Shown here piece by piece: positions 10,501-22,634 of a stretch of DNA of 64,000 nucleotides (positions within the stretch are counted from its first letter, which is position 1; the number at the start of each line of letters is the position of its first letter). The notes below the pieces were generated by a model. That model was given only the letters and a program-made list of their open reading frames with translations. It did no database searches and was not told where the DNA came from. Origin of the DNA: Acestrorhynchus altus (taxonomy: Eukaryota > Chordata > Actinopteri > Characiformes > Acestrorhynchidae); contig CM067519.1 of the NCBI GenBank assembly GCA_034509495.1, positions 24,645,898 through 24,709,897 of the forward strand, read 5' to 3'. Position numbers and translations under genes: made by a program.

Positions 10501-11009
10501 GTAGCTCGGGGCTAAAACCTTGCTTGCACTTAAGTGGCTATCAAATTCAATGGTAGATGATTGCGTTGGTCGACAGTTGTGCATGCAAGAAGACTTCAAA
10601 CACTCACCGGATGTGGGAGAGCACCTCTCTCATTCTGCTAATCCTGTCTCCAGCACAGCACTGTCAGATCTCCCAGCCTGTTTGATCCGTTCTTAATGAG
10701 GGTGTTAGATTGCCAATGTAATGATCACATTACCTGTAAAGCAAGGAAGGATTGTTCTTTCTTCTCTCTTTTTTCCCCCAACAATCTTTCTAAAGCAGCA
10801 TGATTGTATGTAATAGCATCCCTCTGCCCTCTGCTTTTAGCTCTTTTCTCTTTGTTTCACCCTAAACCACCTAAAGCCCTTTCAAAGCCTGGTCCTGATT
10901 TTTTTTTTCCCAGAGATTCCGGGAGTTCAATTAGCACTTCTTTAACTTCTTTGCTCTGCGGTAAAGTTTCAGAAATGATCCGTTCAATTAGATACAGATT
11001 CTTTGAGTT

Positions 11010-11130
11010 TACTTCCAAAAAAGGTGTTACACGGGGTTCTTTAAGTGATGCAATTGAGGAACCACTTTTGGTTCCCAGAAGAACCCTTCTTTTCAAGGAG
11101 GTCTGTAAGTCGTAAAGAACCTTCATTCAG
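11010..11130. repeat. Dispersed repeat, aagaacc/ggttctt type, copy 1
   Basis: The sequence ggttctttaagtgatgcaat, then gaggaaccacttttggttcc and agaagaaccc, recurs at 11555-11740 with few changes and in part near 12480-12600. It has the internal inverted words (ggttctt, aagaacc) of a short non-autonomous DNA element. Confidence 0.65.
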
Positions 11131-11554
11131 TGTAAATATTCTTTTCCAAATGAAATCTTCACACATTCTCAAAATGGCTGTTCATCACTGTTGGGTTACG
11201 ATTGGTTCTCATCCTCTAATACTTTATCTGCAGTCATGGCATCAGTTACTCATGATTTTTGGAGGAGGTGTTCTTCACCCCCACATTGTGGAAGTGCGGA
11301 TTGAGCACCCATTCCCACCTCAGTCATACCGAGTGGTCTTATCCTGTGTGGATTTTACTACATCCTGTAGTAAAGATACTTTACTCCACCTCCCCAGGTA
11401 AAAATAATCCTGTCCAAAAAGGGCTTAAAACTTTCGATTATTATTATTTTTATTATGGGTATAATCTTTTTATCAGTGTTTGTTTCCAGTGCATCCAAGT
11501 GATCCACTCAATGTGTAACACGTGTCTTCAATTGTACACTAAAAACTACAGGTG

Positions 11555-11745
11555 CTCCAGAGGTTTTTTGAGTGATGCCACTGAAGAACCACTTTTGGTT
11601 CCCTAAAGAACCATGTTGGAAAATGAGATCTGTGAGTGTGAGAAATATATGAAAGTTCTCCAAAAGGGAACCCAAGGGGTTCTTTCACAGCTTGTCAAAC
11701 CATTGGTAGAACCTTCACTGTTAAATATGAGCACAATGGGTATGC
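11555..11745. repeat. Dispersed repeat, aagaacc/ggttctt type, copy 2
   Basis: This copy carries tgaagaaccacttttggttc and then ctaaagaaccatg, with a mirrored gaaccc and ggggttcttt further on. The order matches the copy at 11010. Confidence 0.65.
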
Positions 11746-12474
11746 ATGTCCATTTTTAGTGTCTCCAAGTGATTCATTCCATGTTGCTTGTTATGTTCAC
11801 GCTGGTGGAACATTTTGGAATTCAGCTGCACACCGGATTCTCCAGAAGGCAATGACTCCTTTCCCTGTGGTCCAAGAAGCCTGTCAGTTCTTGGCACAGC
11901 CTGGCAGTGTTAGCTACAACCAGTGCCTCTGGCAGTGCCATGACAGAGTCACTTGGGCCAGAGGCACATGGGACAGAGATCAGCGACCAGAAAGAGACAG
12001 AGAGACAGGCTGATAGACTGATAGACGTGATAGACAAGTAAGCAGGTGAGAGGAATGGACATGGCAGACACAGGAGCACGGTCAAGGCTGCAGAGAGCAC
12101 ACAAGCATACAGAATGGCTTTCAGACAGCAAGGGCTGACCTTCCTTCACATACGCCTGTCCAGTCTTATTCACCCAGCTCGAAGGCTTGCTTTTTTCCCC
12201 TCGTCATTCTTCGTCTTCTTCTTCTTCTTGTTTCAGATGGATAAGAATTGCGCTCCAGACTCCAGCAGATTGGCATGTTTTGCCTTGTGACTGGTTTGTC
12301 TAGTCAAAAGAGGATAAGAGACCATGTTGATTTGTTTATTAGTTCCTTACATGTTCTTCACTGTGCGCTTCTGCTGCTTGTCTTTGATATGTATCAAGAA
12401 AATGTGTCCAATTTTCACAGTGTCACTGCAACATCCGTGGTTTTAGAAAAACTTACTGATATATTTGTTTATAT

Positions 12475-12600
12475 AGAACCATTTAAAGGGTTCCTCTACA
12501 ACAGGGTTTCCATTTAGACAGACAGAATAGGATATATGGTTCTTTGAGTTGCCTACAGTCTTCAAGTAATGAGGGTTCTTTGAGCAGTGCCATACGTAAC
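12475..12600. repeat. Dispersed repeat, aagaacc/ggttctt type, copy 3 (partial)
   Basis: The words agaaccatttaaagggttcc, atatggttctttgagt and gagggttctttgagcagtgc follow the order of the other copies. This copy abuts the long-hairpin repeat that starts near 12640. Confidence 0.5.
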
Positions 12601-12639
12601 CAAGATCTCCGGAAATTCATACACCAATCAACCCGAACA

Positions 12640-13015
12640 TGGTGTTGCGCTGGTATGAGTGGACGAGACACAGCAGTGCTGCTGGAGTGCTTAAACTCTT
12701 CAGTGCCACTGCTGCAGAACAGTCCACCAACCAGAAATGAAGGACTAGAGGGTGACCGGCTCAAACTGTGCAGCTTCAGATGAGCTTGCGTCTCTGACTT
12801 TAGATCCACAAGGTGGAGCGACTAGGTAGGAGAGTCTAATAGAGTGGACAGTGAGTGGACACAGTGTTTAAACACTCCAACAGCACTGCTGTGTCTGATG
12901 CACTTATACCAGCGCACTACACACTAATAGACCACCACAATGCCAGTGTCTGCAGTGCTGAGAATGACCCACCACCCACATAACAGCAGCTCTGCGGTGG
13001 TCCTGCGTGGTATAT
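12640..13015. mobile_element. Long-hairpin non-autonomous repeat, copy 1
   Basis: The left arm (about 12642-12710, with gacacagcagtgctgctgga) is mirrored by the right arm (about 12850-12930, with tccaacagcactgctgtgtc). A tail follows with gcagtgctgagaatgaccca and cacccacataac. The same architecture recurs at 47070-47460. It has no coding capacity. It is most simply a palindromic, non-autonomous DNA transposon. Confidence 0.75.
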
Positions 13016-13019
13016 ATAT

Positions 13020-13890
13020 GTATATATAACGGAATCGAGTCTTAAGAGTGAACTATAGAGCTAACATTTCTGCTTAACATGACAATGAATGAAGGCTGGC
13101 ACAAGGCTATCTTGTTCTCAGTGTTTGCCACACTAGCGCAGTTGGAAATGTCCCTGTAAAGACAGCTGTGAGGCGAAATTAGTCTTGCTGCTTGAAGCCC
13201 AGTGTTTCATTATGAGTAGGCCTCATGTAGAGAGTGATCCCGCATTATGTTTTGGCGATATTTCCAGTTGTCTGTAATTGTGAATTGTTTACTTCACTCT
13301 CTCTCGCCCTCTCTCTCGTCGTCTTCCGTCTCCCTCACCACGGCAGAGCGCCGCTGCGTCAGACATAATGTGGTTTGGCTGCTCTCCCGTGCAGCAAAGC
13401 TCACGTCACCCCGTGATTGATGAGTCCTATTCTCTCTCCAGCGATTTGGTATTCCACACACACACCTGACTTACGGGGCTTTTCACATCAGGCTAACGAG
13501 CTAGATTCAAACATACAGTTCGGATTGCTTTTGTCTTGGAAAACCCGTGTTCTCTTGATGCCTTCCTGCATCTCCTCGCCTCCTGATCGCGAGCGACAAG
13601 AAACTGCAGATAAGGAGTAGTTTAGGAAGAGAGAGAGAGCTTCCTCTGCCCTCACCTTGAGAGAAGGCTCGCGTTAAAACTGACACAGTGTTTGAACATC
13701 TTTGTGTTTTGTCTGAATACAATGCCGTCTTTGAGGGATTTGGATACTAAAGCTGTAAAAGGGGGCTTATTGACAGAACTGACGATGGCCGCGGCTGGGA
13801 TTTATAGCACTGAGCTCCGTTTGGGAGCTGCATTCAGTCCTTATTCCATACATAACTTCATTAATATTTTCATGATTGCTAGGGTTTAGA
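13020..13890. other. Stretch without recognised gene
   Basis: There is a short tatata run at the start and CT-rich text near 13300. I see no supported exon, RNA gene or transposon. Confidence 0.5.
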
Positions 13891-13892
13891 AA

Positions 13893-14125
13893 TATGGTAT
13901 GTGGACAAAAGTACTGGGACATCTGCTCATTATTTCTGCCTACTGCCAATAGGTTCATATTTGTGTATCTGCTCTAGAGAGTCCTGTTCTACAGGCAGTA
14001 CATCTACAGGGACTATAAGCTGTGTGTGCATTTGCACATCTGTGTCAGCAATGGGTGCAACTTTTATGAGCAGGATGCATTCATTTGATGGAGTGTCCAC
14101 AAAGATTGTGGACATACAGTCCTTG
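13893..14125 (+). mobile_element. Family A repeat (ggacaaaagtactgggaca end), internally deleted copy
   Basis: One end reads ggacaaaagtactgggacat and the other ggagtgtccacaaagattgt followed by ggacat. Related ends recur near 19140, 22280, 23970, 41640 and 44120. The two ends are imperfect inverted repeats of each other, as in a non-autonomous DNA transposon. The middle is shorter than in the copy at 44112-44612. Confidence 0.7.
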
Positions 14126-14789
14126 TCCCATGCATACCTTCAATAAGGATACGTTTATGATTGCTTAGGTTCGGAATTATGCAGTTTGAATGGCTGTGCG
14201 GTCGGTTCAAAGGTGTGATGGCCTAGTCAGGCAGGTCTACAACAGTGCACCAACAGTAGATCTTGGGGAAGTTCTCCCAACTCAACTCCTACCTTCATAA
14301 CATGAATCATGTCAATCACTATGATATTGCAATATGCAATGATGAAATACAATGATGCAATTTGATAGTGTACTTTTCTTTTGTGCCAGGGTTGCCAGGT
14401 CAAGACAAAAAAATCTCCAGGCCAAATTCTTTGTAACCGTCACCCCTAATAATATGTGATATAATATTTTTACCATATCACCCAACACTAGTCCTACCTC
14501 CTGAACGCACACACTGTAAGTGACCTGGCTACATTGCCCCTAGGTGAGAATGGCTGTATGTGGGACCGTGCGATAGACTAACACCCTGTCCAGACCATAT
14601 TCCTTTTTTTGCACCCATTGATTAGCTCTATTAGCCCTTTAATTTGTCCTCATAATTCACTGCCAAGGATTGAACTGTAAATATGATAAACGATTAAAGC
14701 TGAAATGTTGTTTTTTCTAACGAGGGAGCATATATTTGTGATTAGAAACCAATTAAAGGAAATAAACAAAGTGTCACTCATCCTCAAAA

Positions 14790-15225
14790 AATAGTTCCAG
14801 AAGGAAGTGTGGGATAGCAGTGCTATTGGGAAGGAAGATAAAGGTTCCTAATGGTGTCCAGTGATGGTCCATCCCATGCAGCTTGAACGTTCTCACTCGG
14901 TTCTGCAGATGGTGTGGTAGGGGTGGAGTGTTGATAGAGCATCCAATAGCATCCCACACATTTTCAATCAGGGAAAGGTCTGGAGATGAGACCGACCATG
15001 TCGTAGTATCTGTGTATTCATGATGAGACCTTGAGACGGCAGCAGTGTGTGGACGAGCGTCGTCCTGTTAGAATAGAGCACCGGAGTGTGTGTTCAGAGA
15101 AGGAAGAACCACTGATTGCAGGACGTCATTCATCCACGTCAAAACATGGATTTGTTGGTGACTCCATCAGAAATCAGTTGATTTCTTCTGGGTGCAACTT
15201 TTTTCTTCTGCAATGCAGGACGTCC
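14790..15225 (-). mobile_element. Tc1-like transposon relic (family B), copy 1
   Basis: Read on the minus strand this matches the family B copies at 28938 and 59590. The reverse complement of ggtgtggtaggggtggagtg encodes the segment before the transposase C-terminus, and gtgtgtggacgagcgtcgtc corresponds to the conserved DARPHT region. Stops and indels break the frame, so it is a dead copy. Confidence 0.8.
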
Positions 15226-16865
15226 CTGCATGTCTCTGAATGTTGATTTAAATTCATTTTCGATCATTTTCCAGACATAGCTCTGGATGACCCTGATCAC
15301 GGAGTTGAATGAATGAATAAAGTCACACTTGTGGCTGTTTTTCTTTTTAATTGTCCTGATTCAAGGTAAAACCATACATGGCAACCGTGGATTTTTAATG
15401 TCCATTTTTAGTACCTCACCAATGTGCATGTGCATCCATTTATTACACATAATGTGTTTTCAAGTGTTCACTTATCACCAGTAAAACTCACACAGGCCTG
15501 AAGCCGAGCAGCAGACGCTGCTTTCCTCAGCTGTGGCGAGGCAGGCAGGTTTTTAATGCGGTTAATGCGGGAGCGTGTGCACGTAGAGCCACAGAGTTAA
15601 AACCTCAAGTGTTTTCGAAGGCATTTCTCTGCTTCATTCAATATTAATTCTTGTTGGTTGTGAGCAATTAGGCCAGTGCCATCACTTTGCGAGGGTACTG
15701 TACATTGTGGCTGTGTTGCATTTGCATTAAAAGCTTAACCTGTCACTCTGTGATGCATGCAGATTTTAAATTGCTCTAATTGCTTTTGTGGGGGGAAAAA
15801 AAAGAAAGAACTTTGTTCCATTTTAACTGGAAAAAAAGAGACACACAATGAGGACATTAATCACCATTAGACTCACCAAATTTTAGTTAACAAATTGGTG
15901 TTTTTGTACCTTTGACCTCTGTAAATAATGAAAATGGACTAATCCTCTCAGCGGCCGAAAGTGATTGTCGAAGATTAATACGTACGCTGCCAATCTGGTT
16001 ATCGGGCCGGGGATGGGCTCATAAATTAAAAACAAGGAAAGTAGAGTGAGAGGTAAAGTGGGGGTAAAAAAACAAAGACAAGATTAAGGACAGTTTTATT
16101 TTTTTTTATTGTGCTCGCTGACCGCAAAAGAGAATTGCAGACTTGTTTTTGTACCTGTGGATGATTTCGGAAACTGTGTCGAGTGCTTTGGTCCCGCCGA
16201 AAATCTCGGGGCAGTCAGCAGGGGCACAGGTTTCTATGTTGTGTTGTTTTGTGCAAAATGCTTTTCATATGCGTGCCATGTCCTCATAAAGAGGGCGAGA
16301 AAACAGTTCATTCAGTCCAGTTTATTTTATTACGGAAATATTAGGGTTGAAATAACGCTTCCTTTGTCCCCTTTGCTGATATTGAGGGGACTGTATTGAA
16401 GAAGACACGAGGGTAAAGGCGTGACAGAAGTGGGCAAACGTGCCGAAAGCAAATGATGGGTGTGTTCGCGGCGAGGAAGGGGAGGCAAGGAGTCGAGGAG
16501 CGTGAGCAATGCCGCAGAGAAATGAAATCGGGAGATGGAGTGAGTGAGAAGGCGCAGTCTAAATCGAGATGCACAGGCCATTTGATTTAGTGCCAATCAC
16601 ACGATTTAATGTCTGTGCAGCGCATCATAATTTATTAAGATTATCATAAACTTGGGCCTGCAGAACGCCACAAGGGCAGTGCAGACTCACCCCTCAGAGT
16701 GAGTTACTGCCAATGAGCTGTGGCATGAAGCAGGACAGCAAGCGAAACAGCCCACATCCTTTCACTTCCTTTCGCTGCCTGGATTTTATTTTCCCGGCAC
16801 ACCACCGACGCATGTACAGTGCACGAGCAAATGTTTGAGGACGTTCACCGTTTCTTCTGAAAACA
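15226..16865. other. Stretch without recognised gene
   Basis: Mixed-composition DNA with scattered short open frames (for example 16109-16399) that have no recognisable domain. I see nothing supportable. Confidence 0.5.
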
Positions 16866-16869
16866 TGGG

Positions 16870-18115
16870 AATTAAGAGGGATGGGGGGACTTTTGATGGT
16901 GGAAGCTCTGGTAGAAGGTGTTTGCTTGTGGAGATGGAGAATGAAAGTGGAAGAAAGGTCTACTGGGAAAGGTTTGTTAAATAAGACGAGCTGTTGGAGT
17001 GTCAGGTGGAACATGTGGAAGGTTTATGTCTAAATATGAACTAATGTGTCTTCAAATATCAAGAGTATTGATAGTGATATGACAGATTTTTTTTTATAGT
17101 AGACTTCCAGTAGAAAGTGTTTGCTAGTGGAGATGGAGATTGATGGTGGTAGAAGATCTAGAAGGTGGATCTATTGTAAGAGGGAATGAAAAAGGATCCA
17201 AATGGAAGACTTGCGAGTGGGAAGGATTTGTACAATGGAATGGAGATTGATGACAGTGGAAGATCTAGAAGGCTAAGAAAATGTAGCTGAAAGTGCAGTT
17301 GGAGAATGCTGATGGTGGAAAGTCTACTGGAAAAGGTTTCTTGGATCGGTTGGAACAAATGGACAGACTCTGTACAAATGTTGGAACATCCAATGTGTCT
17401 TCTAAAATAATGGGTAATAATAGAAATATGATGGAGATTTTTGATTTCTAGTTCTAGTAGAGGGTGTTTGCTCATGGAGAATGAGAATAATGGTGGTTGA
17501 AGTTCTAGTAGAGGGTGTTTGCACATGGAGAATGAGAATAATGGTGGTGGAAGTTCTAGTAGAGGGTGTTTGCTCATGGAGAATGAGAATAATGATTGAA
17601 AAAAAGGTGAAAATGGAAGTGGGAAGGATTTCTAAACTGGAATGGAGATTGACAACACTAGATTTTTTAGAAGGTTGAGAAGATCCAATTGAAAGTGTTT
17701 AATATTGCAGATGGAGAACGCTGAATTTATATATAGGGATGGATATTGATGATGGCGGATGTCCCAGAACGTAGAACTGGTTATTGTAGCTGGAGAAAGC
17801 TGATGGTGGAAAATCTAGCTTTTATTATTACAGATGGAGAATGCTGATTGTGGGAGATCTAGAAGGAAAGGTCTGTTAGAGGAGATGAATGATGCTGATG
17901 GTGGAAGATCTAGTGGGAAAGGTTTGTTAGAGAAAATGAAGAAAGCTGATGGTGGAAGAGCTAGTGTTCATTAGTACAGATGTAGAATGCTGATTGTGGA
18001 AGATCTAGAAGGAAAGGTCTGTTAGAGGAGATGGAAAGCGCTGATGCAAGAAGATCTAGAAGAAAAGGTCTGTTAGAGGAGATGACGGATGCTGATGGTG
18101 AAAGATGGAACAATA
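16870..18115. repeat. Degenerate minisatellite cluster (ggagatggagaatg... units)
   Basis: Units containing gtggaagatctagaaggaaa, ggtttgttaga, gtgtttgct and ggagatggagaatgctgatg recur about every 50-70 bases over 1.2 kb with drift. The best-preserved part is at 17449-17600. Open frames on both strands here mirror the repeat and are not genes. Confidence 0.85.
17449..17600. repeat. 51-bp tandem repeat, three copies
   Basis: Three nearly identical 51-base units start with gttctagtagagggtgtttg and end in gagaataatg plus a short gtggtg linker. As 51 is divisible by three, both strands stay open across the units. That explains the repetitive 17-residue open frames (HPLLEL on the minus strand). Confidence 0.9.
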
Positions 18116-18329
18116 GGAACACAGGATTTATAGAGTATGTCCAAATGTTTGAGGTCATTCCATTTCTAAGGGTGTTATTAGACATAATCTACTCTGCTCC
18201 TCTGGGAAGGTTCTACACTAGATGTTGGAAAAATGCTGAGAGGATGAGCTGCCTCTATAGCATTAGTGAGGTCAGGTTCTGAAGATGAATGACTAGAAGT
18301 GGATCACAAGCGCCACCCAACTCTAGGCT

Positions 18330-18405
18330 TGTCATGATATTTGGACAATATATTGTCCCAGAAATAATTACGATAAGTGATAAATGATATTGTCATGTGC
18401 TACTG

Positions 18406-18469
<64 letters not shown>

Positions 18470-18560
18470 CAATTATACATTTTATGAGCAATAAAATTTC
18501 AGATTGAAATATAACATTTTTAATGTACTACAATAAATAAAAATCATAGTCAAAGTCATC
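18330..18560. repeat. AT-rich dispersed repeat fragment with (AAT)n
   Basis: The sequence tgtcatgatatttggacaat and then atattgtcccagaaataatt resembles a widespread hAT-like fish repeat. The family name is uncertain. The exact (AAT)n run is at 18411-18468. Confidence 0.45.
18411..18468. repeat. (AAT)n microsatellite
   Basis: Nineteen uninterrupted TAA/AAT units. Confidence 0.98.
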
Positions 18561-18609
18561 ATACCATCTCAAAATACCATTACTGTAATGTGCTCTACTT
18601 GAAAACAAA

Positions 18610-18690
18610 TAATGGGAGAGAGCCCCAGAGAGCCCAGTTCCACTGCTCTACATCCCAGTCCTGGGGGCTTTATACACCCCCCAGACTTGG
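18610..18690. repeat. Family A internal fragment
   Basis: The words gagcccagttccactgctct and gggggctttatacacccccc correspond to the middle of the family A copies at 41640 and 45062. No terminus is present. Confidence 0.5.
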
Positions 18691-19129
18691 CACTGGACAT
18701 AGAGACTTCAGGCTTATTAACATATTTATATGAACTAAATGCCTACGGCTCCAGCAATATGCATGCCCGACAGGAGCTGAATTCAGCTATTTCAAAGGGT
18801 GCATTTATGCTTATTATATGTATAAAGCGTGTAAACACACTGTCAAATGTCCCCCAATGTCAAAATAATATTTCCCTTCATTCTGATGCCGTTGGAAATA
18901 CGGCAGAAGTGCCACAAAATGCCAAACACACACAGAAACAGCTTGGCAAGGCTTGACCTTCCTGATAAATATTCACTCCCACCCACACAATAGCTTTGTT
19001 TTATAATCCCTTTGTGTTATCAGCTGGCAGCTCTGGCACAAACCAGTGTTTTCCTGCATCCACTTTTGAGTCTGACCAGTCCACATTCAGTAATCAAACG
19101 GGGCCAGTTTCAGTGCAGCTGATAACCTC

Positions 19130-19470
19130 TTCACTTAAGTACTCTATGTGTCCAAATGTTTGTGGACACCCCTTTTAACGAAGGCATTTGTGTGCTTGTA
19201 TAGTCCCTGCATAGAAGCGCTGCCAATAGAATTGGACTCTTCGGAGCAGACAAACACAAACCTGCTGGCACTGTGTACAATGGTAGGCGGGGCTGTGGAG
19301 CAGTGGAACTGCGTTCTCTGGAATGAGGAGATGTTGGAGGTGAGGTGGGGTGGTGAGCATCCAGCATCTTGACCTCATTAACACTCCTGTCATTAGTGAA
19401 TGCAATCAAATCCTCTAGCAGCAGTGCATTCGTTCCTAGCATTCCCACCACTGCTGATTAGAAATCCAGT
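19130..19470 (-). mobile_element. Family A repeat, reverse orientation, 5' part
   Basis: It begins with tgtgtccaaatgtttgtgga and cacccctttt, the reverse complement of the family A right end. It continues through agtccctgcatagaagcgct and gtggagcagtggaactgcgt, in the order seen in other copies. It decays after about 19400. Confidence 0.7.
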
Positions 19471-20235
19471 GTACAGGATGGACTTGCATGGGTTTCCATA
19501 CTGAATGGAGAACAAGGCCAGCACCAGTGAGGGCCCTCAACTTCAAAGCGGTGTTTGATCTTAGAGGCCAAGGCTACTGAGGGCATCCAGAATGTGTCTG
19601 TGTGCATATATATTTATACGTGTGTGTGGGTGGGTGAGGGGTTCTGGTGGGCGTTTGAGTGTTGTTCTCCCAGGTGGTGTATTCATTCCAGCTTTTTGAA
19701 CATCAGAGTTGGAGTGGAGGAGTCCCTAATTGGTTTAGACTTGGAAAGGACGGAATGAAAGGAACGCATTGCTTTTAAACCTAAACAGACAAAAAAATGG
19801 TCAAACAATCTTCACACCTGGACAAGAATACTTGTGAACGGACCAAAGAGCAGGGTTCAGTCTGCTGCTAACGTGGGCTCGACCTTTTATCCATTTGCAG
19901 CTTGTCTCCTTCCAGACGTCTTTCAGAGAACAGCAGTTCCCAGACTGTGTAAGATTGGCAAACAGACAAATCTATTAGCAGCTCATAAATGAACTCCTCA
20001 TTTCATTCTAATGTTCCTCCGCAATCAGCCTGTGAACATTTATTTATTTATTTTTTGGTTCTGGAGTGGGAGGGATAATGATTGTGTTCATAATGACTGT
20101 TTGAACTTGGAAAAGACCTTCTGCTTGTTGTTTTACCCTCGTTACCTTTTACTTACCTGTGGTGGAGACAGTCTGGCTTCTGACTGCACAAATGCACAAT
20201 AACAGGTAGAGTATGCAGTTATACTGGTTTAACGT
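19471..20235. other. Stretch without recognised gene
   Basis: No domain-bearing frame, RNA gene or clear repeat was recognised. Confidence 0.5.
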
Positions 20236-20520
20236 ATGGTGACCGTGGTGCACTCGTCGTCAGAAACCATGAACAACTGCAATGGTGTCGGTCCAGACTG
20301 TCACGGAGTCACTCCGAGTGGTGTCATGGTGAGTAGGATGCCAGATCACCGTTGGCTTTCATGGCAGACACTTTGTCAGCCCAACGTTACGTTAATGAGG
20401 TCCTGCGACCAGTGGTCCTGCCTTTTCAAAACGCACCCAAGTGTGCTCTTCCAACAGGACAGCGATCTGCATACTGCTGCCATCCCCGTCGCATCAGCAG
20501 CCCTATTAACCAGAGATGTT
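20236..20520 (+). mobile_element. Tc1-like transposon relic (family B), copy 2, central part
   Basis: On the plus strand this matches the family B copy at 28938: gccagatcaccgttggcttt, gcccaacgttacgttaatga, and a frame with FQQD near 20450, the position of the second catalytic Asp region. The following conserved residues are altered and the frame has stops. The C-terminal part resumes at 21225 after an insertion. Confidence 0.75.
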
Positions 20521-21224
20521 TACAAGTCATAAAATATGAGTCCAAGTCACAAGTCTTCAAGCGAGAGTGTGCATATGTGTTTACAGTCCAGGGAAGTCTT
20601 TTTACTATATATTGCAGCCTTGCTGTGAGGATATATACTGGCATTAGGCCAATGCATTCATTCGTACGTTCGTTTATCTGCTATTCTTCTGGCAATACTG
20701 AAAGTGGCTGAGCGCATTCATCAGAATGGATGTCCCCAAATATTTGCTCATAGCTATAGTGTATGTCAAGCCCAGGCAAGCGATGTTAGCTGGAATGGCG
20801 ACTTAAACTAAGCAGACCTGTCCATGTTTCAGATACATTGTGAAGATTGATGTGGTCAATCCAGAGTCTTTAATTGGCTTCACGCATTCTTTGCACATTG
20901 CCACTCTTATATCCCAGGATTTTGAGCTCCCTGTAGACGAGGCCTGGTGGGTACAGTGCTCCCAGTGATGCCATGCTGTGCTGCTTTGTTTTCATTTGGC
21001 GCCGCTCACTGATTTCACGCGCTGCTGGATGTTGTGATGAGTCGCGAGAAAAAGGGGCTGTGTCCCAAATAAAAGAAATACACTTTCTGGAACTTCAACA
21101 CGTCAAGCCTGGACAATTGAACGACTCTGATTGTTCACAAGTTTTTATTTATGAGTCGAGTCACTAATCATTAGGAACGGGTTGCAAGACATGTCGTAAG
21201 TCGATTTACATGACTCCTGTGCCC
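20521..21224. other. DNA separating the two halves of family B copy 2
   Basis: About 700 bases interrupt the Tc1-like relic. The segment includes a family A end at about 20655-20760 (ctgagcgcattcatcagaat, then gtccccaaatatttg), so at least part is a later transposon insertion. Confidence 0.5.
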
Positions 21225-21400
21225 ATCTCTGCTGTCAGCTCTCCACCCCTACCGCACCATCTGCAGAACTGAGTGAGAACATTCAAGCTGTATGGGATGG
21301 ACCATCACAGCACACCATTAGGAACCTCTACAACTCCGTGCAGAGACGTCTGGCATGTTCTGCAAGTGTAGATCGATAAATATTGATCAGATCAGTCTAC
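21225..21400 (+). mobile_element. Tc1-like transposon relic (family B), copy 2, C-terminal part and 3' end
   Basis: The frame reading AELSENIQAVWDGPSQHTIR matches the C-terminus of the family B copies at 40040 and 59590. The following gatcgataaatattgatcag also matches, in reverse complement, the sequence at about 59645-59675. This marks the non-coding end of the element. Confidence 0.8.
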
Positions 21401-21474
21401 GTTTGTATTCCTTCATTGTTCCTTACCTTCCTAACCTTACCTTTAGCTATTTTTTGATGATGTACAATGGAAAC

Positions 21475-21840
21475 CGGGGTCTATGTGTCATGGGGTCTGC
21501 CATGACCATCAGCCTGACACAAATGGTACTGTGACTCATCGGACCACATCACATGTTGCCAGTCCTTTAGGGTCCAGTTAACAATCTCACGAGCCCAGGT
21601 AACGTGCTCTGTCAACAGAGGCACTCTGGTGAGTCTTTTGCTCCCATATCACATGGGAGTTAAAGAACGCTACACTGAGCTGTGGACTGTGCTTGTGGGG
21701 GTCCTTCATTGAATGTGGATGTGATTCCTGCCGGAGTCGCTTATCTGTTCACACAGACAGTTTTAGTCAGTGCTGGTCATAATTATTAAGCACCCGTGGG
21801 CGGTCACTATGCTGTCCACTGTGAGTGGTGATGCCTTCTA
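21475..21840 (-). mobile_element. Relic of a second Tc1-like transposon
   Basis: The minus strand encodes VMWSDESQYHLCQADGHG (about 21500-21560). This contains the WSDES signature around the first catalytic Asp of Tc1/mariner DDE transposases. Upstream coding sequence (21560-21840) is shifted and full of stops. It differs from family B, which reads ISDESHFC at this position. Confidence 0.7.
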
Positions 21841-22199
21841 TGATATATGATATACATTTTCCAGCTTGAGTTGAGGAATGTTAAATGCCAACACAGCTTT
21901 ATAAATTGAATTTCCTGGCACCCACCACCAGACCATACCGTGGGAGTTCCCAAGCCGTCCCCTGAGGTAACACTCCATGATCAATTTAGATACTGCTGAC
22001 TTTTGCATGTCAGTGCATTTGGAAAAGCAGAAGAAAGGGAGAACTGTCCAGCAGGGTTGTAGGAAGTGTGTTTGGATGGTAAATGCTATTTTTCTCCATG
22101 AAATAAGGGCATTTTGTTGCTGATTGTGAAGATTCTTACAAAAACAGTTTGTAGATTCCCTGTAAAATCTGACCTTCACCACTCTCCACCCACCACCAC

Positions 22200-22312
22200 C
22201 CCAGCTCCTGGGATCATTTCCAAATCGGTGCCAGCAATGGCTGCAACTTAAAGTAGGTGAATGCAATCATCAGTAGGGGTGTCCACAAACATCTGGACAC
22301 GTAAATGTTCTT
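22200..22312 (+). repeat. Family A right-end fragment
   Basis: The words gcaatggctgcaacttaaag, gaatgcaatc and ggggtgtccacaaacatctg then gacacgt match the family A right terminus. Confidence 0.65.
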
Positions 22313-22577
22313 GTTAATAGGGATGGAAAATGGATGTGACAGATACTGGAATGTAGGACTGGAAAAAAAAAAGTTGTGGGAGCTGAGTGTGGGAGGTGTT
22401 TATAGATGGATGGATGATGTTGGTCGTGGTTGACACTCACTGGGAGTATGAGGGACTTTGAGACGAGAAACCTAATTAATCCAGTCTCACTTAATTAGCC
22501 TCTGTCCCCTCTGGTGTATGCCTTTCAGTGTGTATACTCTGCCTTGCTCCAGCTCTCTTGTTCAATGCTCCATCATG

Positions 22578-22594
22578 TTCTCTCTCTGTCTCTT

Positions 22595-22631
<37 letters not shown>
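22578..22631. repeat. (CT)n microsatellite
   Basis: A long CT run with one interruption near its start (tttgtc). The overlapping Leu-Ser frame is an artefact. Confidence 0.97.

Positions 22632-22634
<3 letters not shown>

Noticed and set aside
17158..17678. Repetitive HPLLEL and MRIMVVEVLVEGV frames on opposite strands
   Set aside because: Both arise from the same 51-bp tandem repeat and have no other support.
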